Shown piece by piece: positions 35,338 to 43,694 of a DNA stretch of 64,000 bases. The translations under genes were made by a program, and so were the position numbers. The notes beneath the pieces are model-generated. The model worked only from the letters and a program-made list of their open reading frames with translations, had not been told where the DNA came from and made no database searches. The stretch comes from Clostridiaceae bacterium (GTDB lineage: Bacteria; Bacillota; Clostridia; Lachnospirales; Lachnospiraceae), in contig CAJTGI010000006.1 of the NCBI GenBank assembly GCA_910575435.1, positions 124,001 to 188,000 on the forward strand, in the 5' to 3' direction. Every line of letters starts with the position of its first letter. Within the stretch, counting starts at the first letter, position 1.

Positions 35338-36771
35338 ATGGCAGAAGATGGCAAAAAAAGCAACCAGGATTCAGAATACGAGGATGTGTGTTATATCTGC
35401 AGAAGGCCGGAGAGCGTGGCGGGGAAAATGATACGCATACCAAATGATATCTGCATTTGCAATGACTGCATGCAGAAGACATTTGACTCTGTGGACAAGA
35501 TGGGCGGTCCTTTTGGGGGCATGCCTTACATGGATATGTTCCAAATGGGACAGTCGCCCCAGAGCGAGATTCCCAAGAGACAGAAAATTAAAAAGAAAAA
35601 AGAAGAGAAGGGCAAGAAGAAAGCTGAAAAGCCTGAGGGGATTTTTGATATTGCCCATCTCCCGGCGCCCCATGTAATCAAGGGGACGCTGGATGAGTAT
35701 GTGGTGGGGCAGGATCACGCCAAAAAGGTCATGTCCGTGGCGGTGTACAATCACTATAAGCGGGTTCTCACGGACAATGGGGAAGAGGACGGCGTGGAGA
35801 TTGAGAAATCCAATATGCTGATGATCGGGCCTACCGGTTCGGGCAAGACCTATCTGGTAAAGACTTTGGCTAAAATTCTCCAGGTGCCTCTGGCCATCAC
35901 GGACGCCACGTCTCTTACGGAGGCGGGGTATATCGGGGATGACGTGGAGAGCGTGCTTTCAAAGCTCCTGGCCTCGGCTGACAATGATGTGGAGAGGGCG
36001 GAGCATGGCATCATATTTATTGACGAGATTGACAAGATTGCCAAGAAGAGGAATACCCATAGCAGGGATGTGAGCGGCGAGTCGGTACAGCAGGGCATGC
36101 TCAAACTCTTGGAGGGCAGCGATGTGGAAGTGCCTGTGGGGGCCAGCAGCAAGAATGCCATGGTGCCCATGACTACGGTGAATACCAGAAATATTCTATT
36201 CGTCTGCGGCGGTGCTTTTCCGGAATTGGAGAAGACCATCAAGAATCGCCTGACCAAGCAGTCCTCTATTGGGTTCGCCTCTACTTTAAAGGATGCCTTT
36301 GACGGAGACGCCAATATTTTGGAGAAGGTGGTCACGGAGGATTTGCGGGAGTTCGGCATGATTCCGGAGTTTCTCGGCCGCCTTCCGGTGATCTTTACCT
36401 TGCAGGCCATGACGGAGGATATGCTGGTGAGGGTGCTAACTCAGCCCAAAAATGCCATTATCAAGCAGTATCAGAAACTTCTTGCCATGGACGAGGTGGA
36501 TTTGCGCTTTGATGAGGAGGCGGTGCGCGCCATCGCGGAGCGGGCGGTGGAGAAGAAGACTGGCGCCAGGGCTTTGCGAGCGATTATCGAGGAATTCATG
36601 CTGGATATCATGTACGAGATTCCCAAGGATGACTTGATTGGCAGGGTTACGATTACCAAGGATTATATCGAGAAGAAGGGAAGCCCGTTGATTGAGATGC
36701 GGGAGAGCGGCGAGGCGAAGTTGCTGACCCAGCGGGAGACGGTGTCGGATGGGGATGCGTCCCAGGTGTGA
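35338..36771 (+). CDS. clpX: ClpX-type AAA+ unfoldase, divergent stand-alone copy
   Basis: The 477-residue protein has an N-terminal zinc-binding domain (CYIC...CNDC, about 18-44), a long Gly/Met then Lys-rich linker (about 52-102), and the ClpX AAA+ module: Walker A GPTGSGKT (164-171), pore loop GYIGDD (197-202, usually GYVGED), Walker B FIDEID, IGF loop in SSIGFAS for ClpP docking, and sensor 2 GARALR. The pore-entry RKH tripeptide that helps select ssrA-tagged substrates reads SKN here (codons 36148-36156). No tig or clpP is next to it, so it is probably a second ClpX. It is followed 14 bp later by a Septu-like pair. The start may be 35326 instead. Confidence 0.9.
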   Translation: MAEDGKKSNQDSEYEDVCYICRRPESVAGKMIRIPNDICICNDCMQKTFDSVDKMGGPFGGMPYMDMFQMGQSPQSEIPKRQKIKKKKEEKGKKKAEKPEGIFDIAHLPAPHVIKGTLDEYVVGQDHAKKVMSVAVYNHYKRVLTDNGEEDGVEIEKSNMLMIGPTGSGKTYLVKTLAKILQVPLAITDATSLTEAGYIGDDVESVLSKLLASADNDVERAEHGIIFIDEIDKIAKKRNTHSRDVSGESVQQGMLKLLEGSDVEVPVGASSKNAMVPMTTVNTRNILFVCGGAFPELEKTIKNRLTKQSSIGFASTLKDAFDGDANILEKVVTEDLREFGMIPEFLGRLPVIFTLQAMTEDMLVRVLTQPKNAIIKQYQKLLAMDEVDLRFDEEAVRAIAERAVEKKTGARALRAIIEEFMLDIMYEIPKDDLIGRVTITKDYIEKKGSPLIEMRESGEAKLLTQRETVSDGDASQV

Positions 36772-36785
36772 AAATGGAGGTTGGC

Positions 36786-38036
36786 ATGGAGAAACTTTTT
36801 ATTACTAGCTTGACGATTGAGAGTGTCAGGCATTTGAAGGATATTACTATTCCCCTGTCGGAGGAAAAGCCGAAGCATTTGATTTTGACTGGGAGGAATG
36901 GTAGCGGGAAGACCAGCGTGCTGGAGGCGCTGGCGAGTTATTTAAATAGTATAAAGGAATTAGATATAAAAAAAACTGCTTTTGAATTTGTAAAAAGAAT
37001 ATCTAAGAGTGTAGTTAAAGGTTATTTTGGTATAGAAAACAGTAATGAAATAAATAATTTGGCAACTAATTATGAATCATCTAAAGATACAATGATTGAG
37101 TCGGGAATTGCTGTTGATATATTATTTAGCCAATCATTATTAATGTTAATAGATTGTTTCAAAGATGGGGAATTTATTTTAGCCTATTATAAGGCAGAGC
37201 GTTCATTTAATTCGCAAATGCCAAAGCATGTGGAGAAGATTGTGCTAAAGGATTATTATTCTATGACAGAATCTCCTCGGCAGTTATTTGTGAAATATCT
37301 GTTAGATATGAAGATGACAGAAGCCTTGGCTAGAAGCAATGGACATGAAGAGAAGGCAGATATCATCTATCAGTGGTTTGTGAAGTTTGAAGAATTGCTC
37401 CGGCAGATATTTGAAGATGATTCCTTAAAATTGGTATTTGACGAGGATGATTTTTCTTTTCATATCAAGGAGAAGAACCGGGAATTATTTGATTTCAATA
37501 CTCTGTCCAGCGGTTATGCCGCCATTCTGGACATTGTGCTGGATTTGATTGTGCGCATGGAGAAAAAGACGAATAAATCCTTTGTTTTTGATATGCAGGG
37601 AGTTGTCTTGATTGACGAGATTGAAACCCATCTGCACCTGGAGCTGCAGAAAAATATATTGCCGATGCTGACGACAATATTTCCCAATATTCAATTTATC
37701 GTGTCCACCCATTCTCCTTTTATCTTAAACAGCCTGGAGGACGTGGTGATCTATGATTTGGAAAAGAACATCATGGTGGAGCATGGATTGTCGGATATTC
37801 CCTATGGGGGTGTGGTGGAAGGATATTTTAATGCAAGTGAGCTGTCGGATTCTCTGCGAGAAAAATACGAGAGGTACAAGGAACTGGTGAAGAAGAAGGA
37901 GTTGTCTGACGAGGATTTTGAAGAGATTGCCAGACTGGAAATGTATTTGAATGAGATTCCTGACTACCTTGCGCTGAATATCACGACGGAATACCAGAGA
38001 TGCAAGATGGAGTTTGAGAACAGGGAGGATATTTGA
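36786..38036 (+). CDS. ptuA: Septu-like ATPase (PtuA-type, AAA_21)
   Basis: The 416-residue ATPase has Walker A GRNGSGKT (36-43), ABC-like signature LSSGYAAIL, Walker B VVLIDEIETHLH (about 273-284) and H-loop STHSPF. It belongs to the SMC/OLD-like AAA_21 group. Directly followed by an HNH protein with TGATG coupling, it fits PtuA of the Septu anti-phage system, where the ATPase controls a nuclease. GGAGG stands 5 nt before ATG 36786. The central part, about 36950-37250, is much more AT-rich than both ends, suggesting mosaic origin. Confidence 0.75.
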   Translation: MEKLFITSLTIESVRHLKDITIPLSEEKPKHLILTGRNGSGKTSVLEALASYLNSIKELDIKKTAFEFVKRISKSVVKGYFGIENSNEINNLATNYESSKDTMIESGIAVDILFSQSLLMLIDCFKDGEFILAYYKAERSFNSQMPKHVEKIVLKDYYSMTESPRQLFVKYLLDMKMTEALARSNGHEEKADIIYQWFVKFEELLRQIFEDDSLKLVFDEDDFSFHIKEKNRELFDFNTLSSGYAAILDIVLDLIVRMEKKTNKSFVFDMQGVVLIDEIETHLHLELQKNILPMLTTIFPNIQFIVSTHSPFILNSLEDVVIYDLEKNIMVEHGLSDIPYGGVVEGYFNASELSDSLREKYERYKELVKKKELSDEDFEEIARLEMYLNEIPDYLALNITTEYQRCKMEFENREDI

Positions 38037-38689
38037 TGGTAAAGATACAGCGGACGCTTCCTGCCCCGGCATCTTTGGCAGTGGAGGCAGATAAGCCATC
38101 GGGGAGTTATCGGGAACTTGATGTAATAGAACAGTTGAGGAAGGATTTTCATGATAAGTGCTATCTCTGCGGAATAAAAAAATTACAAGATCCGGAGGTG
38201 GAACATTTGCTGCCCCATAAAAATGGAAAATACCCGGAGAGGAAGTTTGATTGGAACAATTTGTTTCTTTCCTGCGGTCATTGCAACAGTATTAAAAACC
38301 AGACAAAATATGATGGGGGGATTTTGGATTGCTGCGTGCAGGATCCGGAGGAGGTCATTGATTTCAGATTTCAAGAGGGAAATGTGGATATGGTGGCAAA
38401 AGAGGGGGCGGATGAGAAGGTGGCATTGACAGTGGATTTACTCCAGGAGGTATTTAACAAGAAGAATACGGGAATGAGAGTGTATAAATGCGAGATGAGA
38501 TTGCAGGAATTGAATAAAGAAATGAATGTCTTATATGATAAATTAGAAGTGTTGAAGGAGAGGCCTGATTCACGGATTACATTGAGGACGTTGAAAGCAT
38601 TGTTGAGGAGGGAGTCGGCATTTGCTGCCTTTAAGAGATATTACATCAGAGAACATAAGGAGCAATTCCCCCAATTATCAGATTTCTAA
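38036..38689 (+). CDS. ptuB: Septu-like HNH endonuclease (PtuB-type)
   Basis: The 217-residue protein has an HNH core: KCYLCGIKKL, then VEHLLPHK (His), then WNNLFLSCGHCNSIKN (Asn, second Cys pair), in the arrangement known from PtuB-type nucleases. The remainder is helical and charged. It is translationally coupled to the ATPase gene (stop and start share one base). Predicted role: DNA cleavage during phage infection. Confidence 0.78.
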   Translation: MVKIQRTLPAPASLAVEADKPSGSYRELDVIEQLRKDFHDKCYLCGIKKLQDPEVEHLLPHKNGKYPERKFDWNNLFLSCGHCNSIKNQTKYDGGILDCCVQDPEEVIDFRFQEGNVDMVAKEGADEKVALTVDLLQEVFNKKNTGMRVYKCEMRLQELNKEMNVLYDKLEVLKERPDSRITLRTLKALLRRESAFAAFKRYYIREHKEQFPQLSDF

Positions 38690-38754
38690 TCTTGGATGGG
38701 AAGAATGGCTGTAACAGTAAAATATTTGTGCGGAGCGTAATATTGGAGGAAAGC

Positions 38755-39096
38755 ATGACGGCGATTTTGCAAAGGAAATTTCAAGATCGGTTGGCAGAGG
38801 CGATGGTTCTGATAAGGAATTATGAGATTGATTATCTTGAATTGGGTGTTTTTGGCAGTTATGCCAGAAAGGAATTTAGCGGGACCAGTGACATTGATAT
38901 CTGCATTGTTGTAGAGGAAAAACCTCCCAGGAATGTCAGCGGCGCATTGAGAGAGGAATGTGAGCTGATTGGTGTTGACATTGTATTTGTCACAAAAGAA
39001 TATTTTGACACTTCTCAGGATCGCTTCGCAAGAAAACTCAGAAAGGACTATCAGAGATATGAGGAAGAAAAATCAAATGGAGATAAAAATGATTGA
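38755..39096 (+). CDS. MNT-type minimal nucleotidyltransferase
   Basis: The 113-residue protein has the nucleotidyltransferase core GVFGSYARKE...SDIDICIVVEE (GS at 34-35, Asp 46 and 48). Such small enzymes often form antitoxin pairs with HEPN proteins (MntA/HepT); no HEPN gene is adjacent. It follows ptuB by 65 bp with GGAGG 5 nt before ATG 38755, so it may be a third member of the defence unit. The unusual lack of partner leaves the role open. Confidence 0.72.
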   Translation: MTAILQRKFQDRLAEAMVLIRNYEIDYLELGVFGSYARKEFSGTSDIDICIVVEEKPPRNVSGALREECELIGVDIVFVTKEYFDTSQDRFARKLRKDYQRYEEEKSNGDKND

Positions 39097-39204
39097 GGAG
39101 AAAACCTTGCAATAAATTGATCTAGGCATGGTATGGATTCGTCGGCACATTTTGCTCCTTCTGACATACAATATAGGAAATACATATTTTTCATGGGGTA
39201 TATT

Positions 39205-39521
39205 ATGCCAGAACCTTCTTGTACGGAAAAAATCTATTCGGAAGATTATACGGATTATCTCATAGAATATTTTGAGGCAGACCAGTCTATTAATATTGAG
39301 GATAGGGAGTGCATGAATATTGTTGCTCAGAGATACGGGATTTTTTTTCGGTCAGGGGGAGAGTATCGGCCTAGGTTGCGGGGCGAGACTTGTTCCATTC
39401 CGCACTGTTACGGGCTGCTGTCCTCGGATCAAGTGCTGGAGAGCACTGGCGTTGCCAGGGTGCAGAGACAGCCGGGGCTGGATTTGTATGGTCAGGGAGT
39501 GATGGTGGGGTTTGTTGACAC
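39205..39521 (+). pseudogene. S8 subtilase (Csp-like), N-terminal fragment of split gene
   Basis: The fragment encodes the N-terminal part of a clostridial S8 peptidase: a pro-like region, then CYGLLSSDQVLESTGVARVQ and GQGVMVGFVDTG containing the catalytic Asp. At 39522 it runs into the mobile element, which adds a few foreign codons before a stop at 39555. The remainder of the gene lies at 60241-61678. The start is uncertain (ATG 39205 or 39133; no strong ribosome site). Confidence 0.85.
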
Positions 39522-39524
39522 GGG
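39522..39524 (+). other. attL core (GGG)
   Basis: First three of five G residues at the left junction, placed so that the restored protease reads in frame. The exact crossover dinucleotide within the run cannot be told from one copy. Confidence 0.65.
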
Positions 39525-39821
39525 GGAACGTGTTATTATATTGTCAAGTCAGTAAGAACCCAGTAAATATAAGGGGTTCCGGCTGGTTTAGTCCTACAGG
39601 AAATGCAAAATAAATAGTCATTTTGACGTAGGATGGGCCCGTTTTACAAATTGAAATCTGTTTGTTGCATTTATTTAACACAAAGGCAAAACTTCACAGG
39701 CACTTAATTAACTAAAGCAACGAGGATATGTCATCAAAGATGATGCTGGTCGTACACTTATCATTTAAGATGGCAGAACCCTTAGGTTCTGAGATAAGTC
39801 TTTTCGCTTGGGTGACAGTCA

Positions 39822-40090
39822 ATGCTGCTATCCTCTTTTTATGCTCTCACCCCTATGCCACTGCTCATCCAGTGCGCCCTTGCCGCTGTAAAAAGCAAGA
39901 AAGAACCTTATTTTGCGATCAAATATCAGCGTCTCTTCAAGCGACGCGGCAAGAAAAAAGCGATCATTGCTATTGCAAGGATGATGCTTGCCAACATTTA
40001 TCATATGCTGTCAGATAACGAGGATTTCCATCCGGATGACTACGAAGCCACCATCAATCCGCCAAAACAAAAACCAGTTGTTCTTACTCT
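39822..40090 (+). pseudogene. IS110-family transposase remnant (C-terminal)
   Basis: The frame encodes the IS110/IS116 transposase C-terminus: LIQCALAAVKSKKEPYFAIK, then RRGKKKAIIAIARMMLANIYHM. The N-terminal DEDD domain is absent. It ends where the minus-strand gene 40112-40840 begins to overlap. The stretch 39556-39820 before it holds no gene. Confidence 0.75.
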
Positions 40091-40111
40091 TGACAATACC
40101 CTTCAGTTCCA

Positions 40112-40840
40112 TTACTTGGGGTCAGCTTCCCCGCCCAGGGGCTTATAGTTGCTGTCCATGTAGTTCTTTTTCCCGAAGGGAACGTAATTTTCATCCAGTA
40201 AAATCAAGTTCCCGTTTCCCAATTCAGGGAACTGCCGCGCAACCTCCTTGAGCACTTCCCATTCATCTTTTGTATTTTCTTTGTTGTCCTCCTCCACCTG
40301 TCTTAACGCTTCTTGAACAGATTGCTGATCTGCCGTTCCCCAATAGAGGGGATGGGGCTGGAAGGAAGAATGGTAATCGCCGCCCTCATAGCAGAAAAAA
40401 CAGGAGCAGGGGATTTTTTCAAATAGAATCTTTTGCGCCCCGTCAAGCTCCTTCACCTCCAGACAGTAGCACCCATTTACGGTTGCCGCACCATCTCGTG
40501 CGGTCATGTTTGCGATTGCCATGATAGTAAGGGGTTCCGTTTTCACGATCATGCCGGGAACCAAAAGCCCCTCCTCGTACATTTCCCGTAAATATTCGTC
40601 AGAAAATTTTCCGACAGCCCGCCATAGGAAAAACAATGCAAGAAGGAAACAGATAACGGCGGGAATCCAGCTTTTAAACAAAGAAATTCCTGCCATGCAC
40701 AGAAAGCACACGCAGATTATCGCGGAGCTTCTCCGCTTTTTGACGACGGCTTTTATTATTTCATCCTTCTGCCGTATCCGGCTCACATCTGCATGGATGC
40801 CGGATTTTACACTTGCCTCAAATTGTGAATAATCGACCAT
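40112..40840 (-). CDS. Hypothetical membrane protein (DUF3239-like)
   Basis: The 242-residue protein has a charged N-terminus, two membrane segments (SAIICVCFLCMAGISLF and VICFLLALFFLW, about 38-70), then a soluble region with YLREMYEEGLLVPGMIV and a C-terminal part ending near an IS110 scar. It faintly resembles DUF3239 proteins; I am not sure of this. RBS GGAGGAAAAT stands before the ATG. It is followed in the opposite sense by the XRE gene upstream, 33 bp away, on the same strand. Confidence 0.5.
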   Translation of the reverse strand: MVDYSQFEASVKSGIHADVSRIRQKDEIIKAVVKKRRSSAIICVCFLCMAGISLFKSWIPAVICFLLALFFLWRAVGKFSDEYLREMYEEGLLVPGMIVKTEPLTIMAIANMTARDGAATVNGCYCLEVKELDGAQKILFEKIPCSCFFCYEGGDYHSSFQPHPLYWGTADQQSVQEALRQVEEDNKENTKDEWEVLKEVARQFPELGNGNLILLDENYVPFGKKNYMDSNYKPLGGEADPK

Positions 40841-40873
40841 ATTTTCCTCCGTTTCTTACATTTCTGTAGTTTG

Positions 40874-41323
40874 CTAATATTTTTTATAGATATATTCAGT
40901 ATAAAGCCGATAAAAACAATATACAATCCAAACCACCCAGGTTATTTCCCACTTGTGAGATATTACAGAAATCATCAAATAAAGCACAGCAACAGTAATA
41001 GCAATCATCCAATTCGTTATTTTTTTCTTCTTGGTTATTTCATTCGCTGATACTTTTACAACATCTGACAACAGACTTTCATATTCGTTATCAACGCTGT
41101 TTTCTGTTCTTTCGCCTTTGAATAATTCTGCTATGGTAATCCCCAGGGATGCAGCTAATGGTTCAATAAGAGATACATCTGGAAATCCGATACCCCGTTC
41201 CCATTTTGAAACAGCTGCACTTGATACTCCCAATTCATTCGCTAAATCCTGCTGCGTGCGATTTTGTTCTTTCCTGATAGCGGCAATCAGACTGCCTGTT
41301 TTTTGAACGTTCAATATTTTCAC
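40874..41323 (-). CDS. XRE-family regulator with membrane segments
   Basis: The 149-residue protein has an HTH_3 domain (LIAAIRKEQNRTQQDLANEL, then SSAAVSKWERGIGFPDVSLI) in its first 70 residues and two membrane segments at the C-terminus (NWMIAITVAVLYLMIS, WVVWIVYCFYRLY). Membrane-anchored XRE proteins of this kind are common in clostridial elements. AAAGGAGGTG lies before the ATG. Probably co-transcribed with the 40112 gene. Confidence 0.82.
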   Translation of the reverse strand: MKILNVQKTGSLIAAIRKEQNRTQQDLANELGVSSAAVSKWERGIGFPDVSLIEPLAASLGITIAELFKGERTENSVDNEYESLLSDVVKVSANEITKKKKITNWMIAITVAVLYLMISVISHKWEITWVVWIVYCFYRLYTEYIYKKY

Positions 41324-41482
41324 CTCCTTTCCGATTTCATCATATCACAAGAAACGCCATATTCAAGAAACGCTCCGTTGAAATGTGAAACGCTGCATTG
41401 GATTTATGCAAAAATAACTTCCCCTTCTACAATCCCCCTTGCACAAGCGCATATGTTACCAAATAATTTTATTTTTTCCAGT

Positions 41483-41610
41483 ACAACTTCCCATTTGTCG
41501 CTAGCCATAACCTCCCGATAACTGTGATTGTTCACAAGTCTTTCGTCTCTGCGTCTTATGCGTCTGGCTCTGTGATGATGTGTTGTTCTGCCCGACAAAT
41601 GGGAAGTTGT
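41483..41610. repeat. 128-bp MITE-like element with 18-bp terminal inverted repeats
   Basis: ACAACTTCCCATTTGTCG (41483-41500) and its exact complement (41593-41610) bound a 92-bp centre. The unit lies in the 302-bp gap between the XRE gene and the membrane-protein gene. No coding sequence of its own with a ribosome site is visible. Confidence 0.55.
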
Positions 41611-41625
41611 CTCTTTGCACATTCG

Positions 41626-42168
41626 CTACTTTATCACATTAGGAATGTATTTTGATGGTTTTGCAATAAATAACAAATATATTCCGCATATCAGTTTAAC
41701 CATCGCATCTGCAATGCAAATAACTGAAACTGGTATGCCCGGAAAAATATAGCCCATTGTTACGATAACCATACATACAATCCCCAATACTACCATACTC
41801 CAACCGTGTACAAAAAACCACAAGAAGAAATGTATTGATGTTGCCATCAGTACACCAAGCCATATCTGCCTCCAATGCCATCCGGGGATAAACGGGCCGG
41901 CAATACAAAACATTAATATAAACAACGTAGCAATCGAAAAATAAATCATCTTTATCTGCTTTTTAGAAATATATCCTTGAGAAAGTTTTTCTCTCACTTT
42001 TTTGTTTACGTTGACTCCAAAAAAGCAGGCATAATAACCTGTCAGAAACACGAACGGATTAACAAAAAATTCACCGCTACAAATGACAGCTGCTATTAGT
42101 ACAATTCCAATAAGAATCAACCATAAACCACATTGTTTTTTTTGATTGAATTCCAATATTTCTTTCAT
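41626..42168 (-). CDS. Multi-pass membrane protein of unknown function
   Basis: The start at 42168 is supported by GCAGGAGG 10 nt upstream; the frame is open further but without a ribosome site. The 180-residue protein has about six hydrophobic segments (LWLILIGIVLIAAVIC, FVFLTGYYACFFGV, MIYFSIATLFILMFCIAG, IWLGVLMATSIHFFLWFF, MVVLGIVCMVIVTMGYIF, ICIADAMVKLICGIYLLF). It may belong to the DUF6609 group, a guess from memory of the pattern. Function is unknown. Confidence 0.6.
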   Translation of the reverse strand: MKEILEFNQKKQCGLWLILIGIVLIAAVICSGEFFVNPFVFLTGYYACFFGVNVNKKVREKLSQGYISKKQIKMIYFSIATLFILMFCIAGPFIPGWHWRQIWLGVLMATSIHFFLWFFVHGWSMVVLGIVCMVIVTMGYIFPGIPVSVICIADAMVKLICGIYLLFIAKPSKYIPNVIK

Positions 42169-42378
42169 TTCGTTCCTCCTGCAAATTTCGATTGTGATTT
42201 GTTGATTTTTAAGGGAAACAAAATCACATAAAACATTATAACACATAATATACGGGAATTGGTAAACTGATTGAAATGCTTTCAAAATCAATAAAAAGAG
42301 GACAGATAAAAGATGAATATGATTTACGCAACATACAATATCCACCATAACAGCATTGAACTGTGGTAATTTCTTGTA

Positions 42379-42420
42379 AAACAGCAGAGTCCAAATTTAT
42401 ATTTGGTTACTCTGCTGTTT
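42379..42420. terminator. Strong hairpin, likely terminator
   Basis: AAACAGCAGAGT (42379-42390) pairs with ACTCTGCTGTTT (42409-42420); an inner CCAAAT/ATTTGG extends the stem. GCTTTT follows on the plus strand. It lies downstream of the minus-strand ABC remnant. Confidence 0.65.
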
Positions 42421-42448
42421 GCTTTTAAGATGGCTATAATCTATAAGT

Positions 42449-42720
42449 CTAATTAGAATTTTCTTCTTCTTTCTTGTATAAGCCAAAAAAGTAACTGTTA
42501 TTTTCCAGCAATTCATCAAAAGTCCCATTACCGACAATCTTTCCGTTTCTAAATACAATAATACGGTCAAATTCCCTAATGGAAGTCAGACGGTGGGCAA
42601 CAGCAATCACGGTAGCATGTTTTATCTGTTCCAAGTTTGGCAGACGGATATTCGTCTATATAGTTCATTCCATAATTGATAAAAAGAATGGCACCATAAA
42701 ATAAAATCCCATAAACGGCT
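42449..42720 (-). pseudogene. ABC exporter remnant
   Basis: The last 61 codons encode the end of an exporter-type ATP-binding domain with H-loop VIAVAHRLTSI and DRIIVFRNGKIVGNGTFDEL. Upstream in another frame is a membrane-like stretch (VYGILFYGAILFINYGMNYI). Walker A, signature and Walker B are missing, so this is an internally deleted, frame-shifted remnant. Confidence 0.7.
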
Positions 42721-43085
42721 ATTGTTCGCTGCCATTAGGGGGACAGAAACCTGTATCCGGCTCATGGAGCTGTCCCGCTAGCAGAAAGAAAGGAGGGATT
42801 GAGATCAAGGGCATAAAAACCGGGCATGAGGTATGCGCCCCTACTGGGGACGTATCGCCCAAACCCTTACAACTGAATACCGCTGCGCCACAGAACTTAT
42901 GCGGCGTGGGGACACCGCCTTTTGTCCGCTTGCCGGACAGCCGCAGACGCGGCAGAAAGGGATTCCAATGCTCATGTACGGTAAAGAAGCAAGCAACCAA
43001 AAACAAGAGATAGACCGCCAGTATCACGCTATTCCAAACTAAAGAACTAAAAACCAAAAGACAAGCATTGCGCAAATGTTGCATA
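42721..43085. other. GC-rich block without a clear gene
   Basis: About 360 bp with clearly higher GC (especially 42820-42970) than both flanks. Frames are open on both strands but none has a convincing start or known motif; a minus-strand frame begins with a hydrophobic stretch. It may be a remnant of another integrative element. Confidence 0.35.
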
Positions 43086-43171
43086 ACAGGCTATGGATTC
43101 ATGGATAACTCTGTTCAAAGCACATGGAAAAACTAAAATGCAGCTTTCTTGCGTCTTATAAGAAGAATTTG

Positions 43172-43196
43172 CCGGGCTTGTGTTTCCCGGTTTTTT
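43172..43196 (+). terminator. Rho-independent terminator
   Basis: CCGGG (43172-43176) and CCCGG (43186-43190) form a short stem followed by TTTTTT. It isolates the sigma/anti-sigma genes from the block upstream. Confidence 0.6.
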
Positions 43197-43316
43197 GCTT
43201 GTTTTATTCGCCTAATCGTATATGATTATATATATGGCTGTTAGAAAAAAATTAAAAAAATAAAATTGTTTGTAACAAATCGCACTTGAAAAGAACTAAC
43301 AATATGAGGTGCTGAT

Positions 43317-43694
43317 ATGGATAAAGAAAAAATTGATGAAATATATCGTGAAAACGCCGCCATGATATATAAATATCTATGCGGTATTGCCAAAAAAATA
43401 TGGTACAAAGAACTGAAAAAAAGAAGCAGGCACAAAACCGCCCCACTGGACGATTGCGTACCTTCCACAGAAAATGTTGAAAGTAAAAGCCTTGACAATT
43501 TAGAAAAAATTGAAATATTCCGCCTCATGCACAACCTTGATGATGTAACAAGAGAAGTCATGTATTTGCGATTAGCAGGAGAACTACAATTTTCTGAAAT
43601 TGCGGCTATTTTGGGAAAAACGGAAAACTGGGCAAGGGTAACTTATTATCGGGGAAAACAGAAAATAATGAAAGGAATGAGAGAATGGAACTAA
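43317..43694 (+). CDS. ECF-like sigma factor with region 2 deleted
   Basis: The 125-residue protein begins like a sigma-70 family ECF protein (KIDEIYRENAAMIYKYL) but then jumps directly to IAKKIWYKELKK, the end of region 2, so the core-binding and -10-binding helices (about 45 residues) are absent. Region 4 is intact: LDDVTREVMYLRLAGELQFSEIAAILGKTENWARV cut after LRL. The deletion keeps the frame. It overlaps the anti-sigma gene by 10 bp. As a sigma factor it is probably inactive; a region-4-only regulator is possible. Confidence 0.7.
   Translation: MDKEKIDEIYRENAAMIYKYLCGIAKKIWYKELKKRSRHKTAPLDDCVPSTENVESKSLDNLEKIEIFRLMHNLDDVTREVMYLRLAGELQFSEIAAILGKTENWARVTYYRGKQKIMKGMREWN

Noticed and set aside
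41404-41622. Minus-strand frame inside the inverted-repeat unit
   Set aside because: Low-complexity His/Arg-rich sequence spanning the repeat ends, with no ribosome site.
42719-43084. Minus-strand frame with hydrophobic start in the GC-rich block
   Set aside because: Its second half is an improbable mixed composition and both strands are open because of high GC; no ribosome site precedes the ATG.
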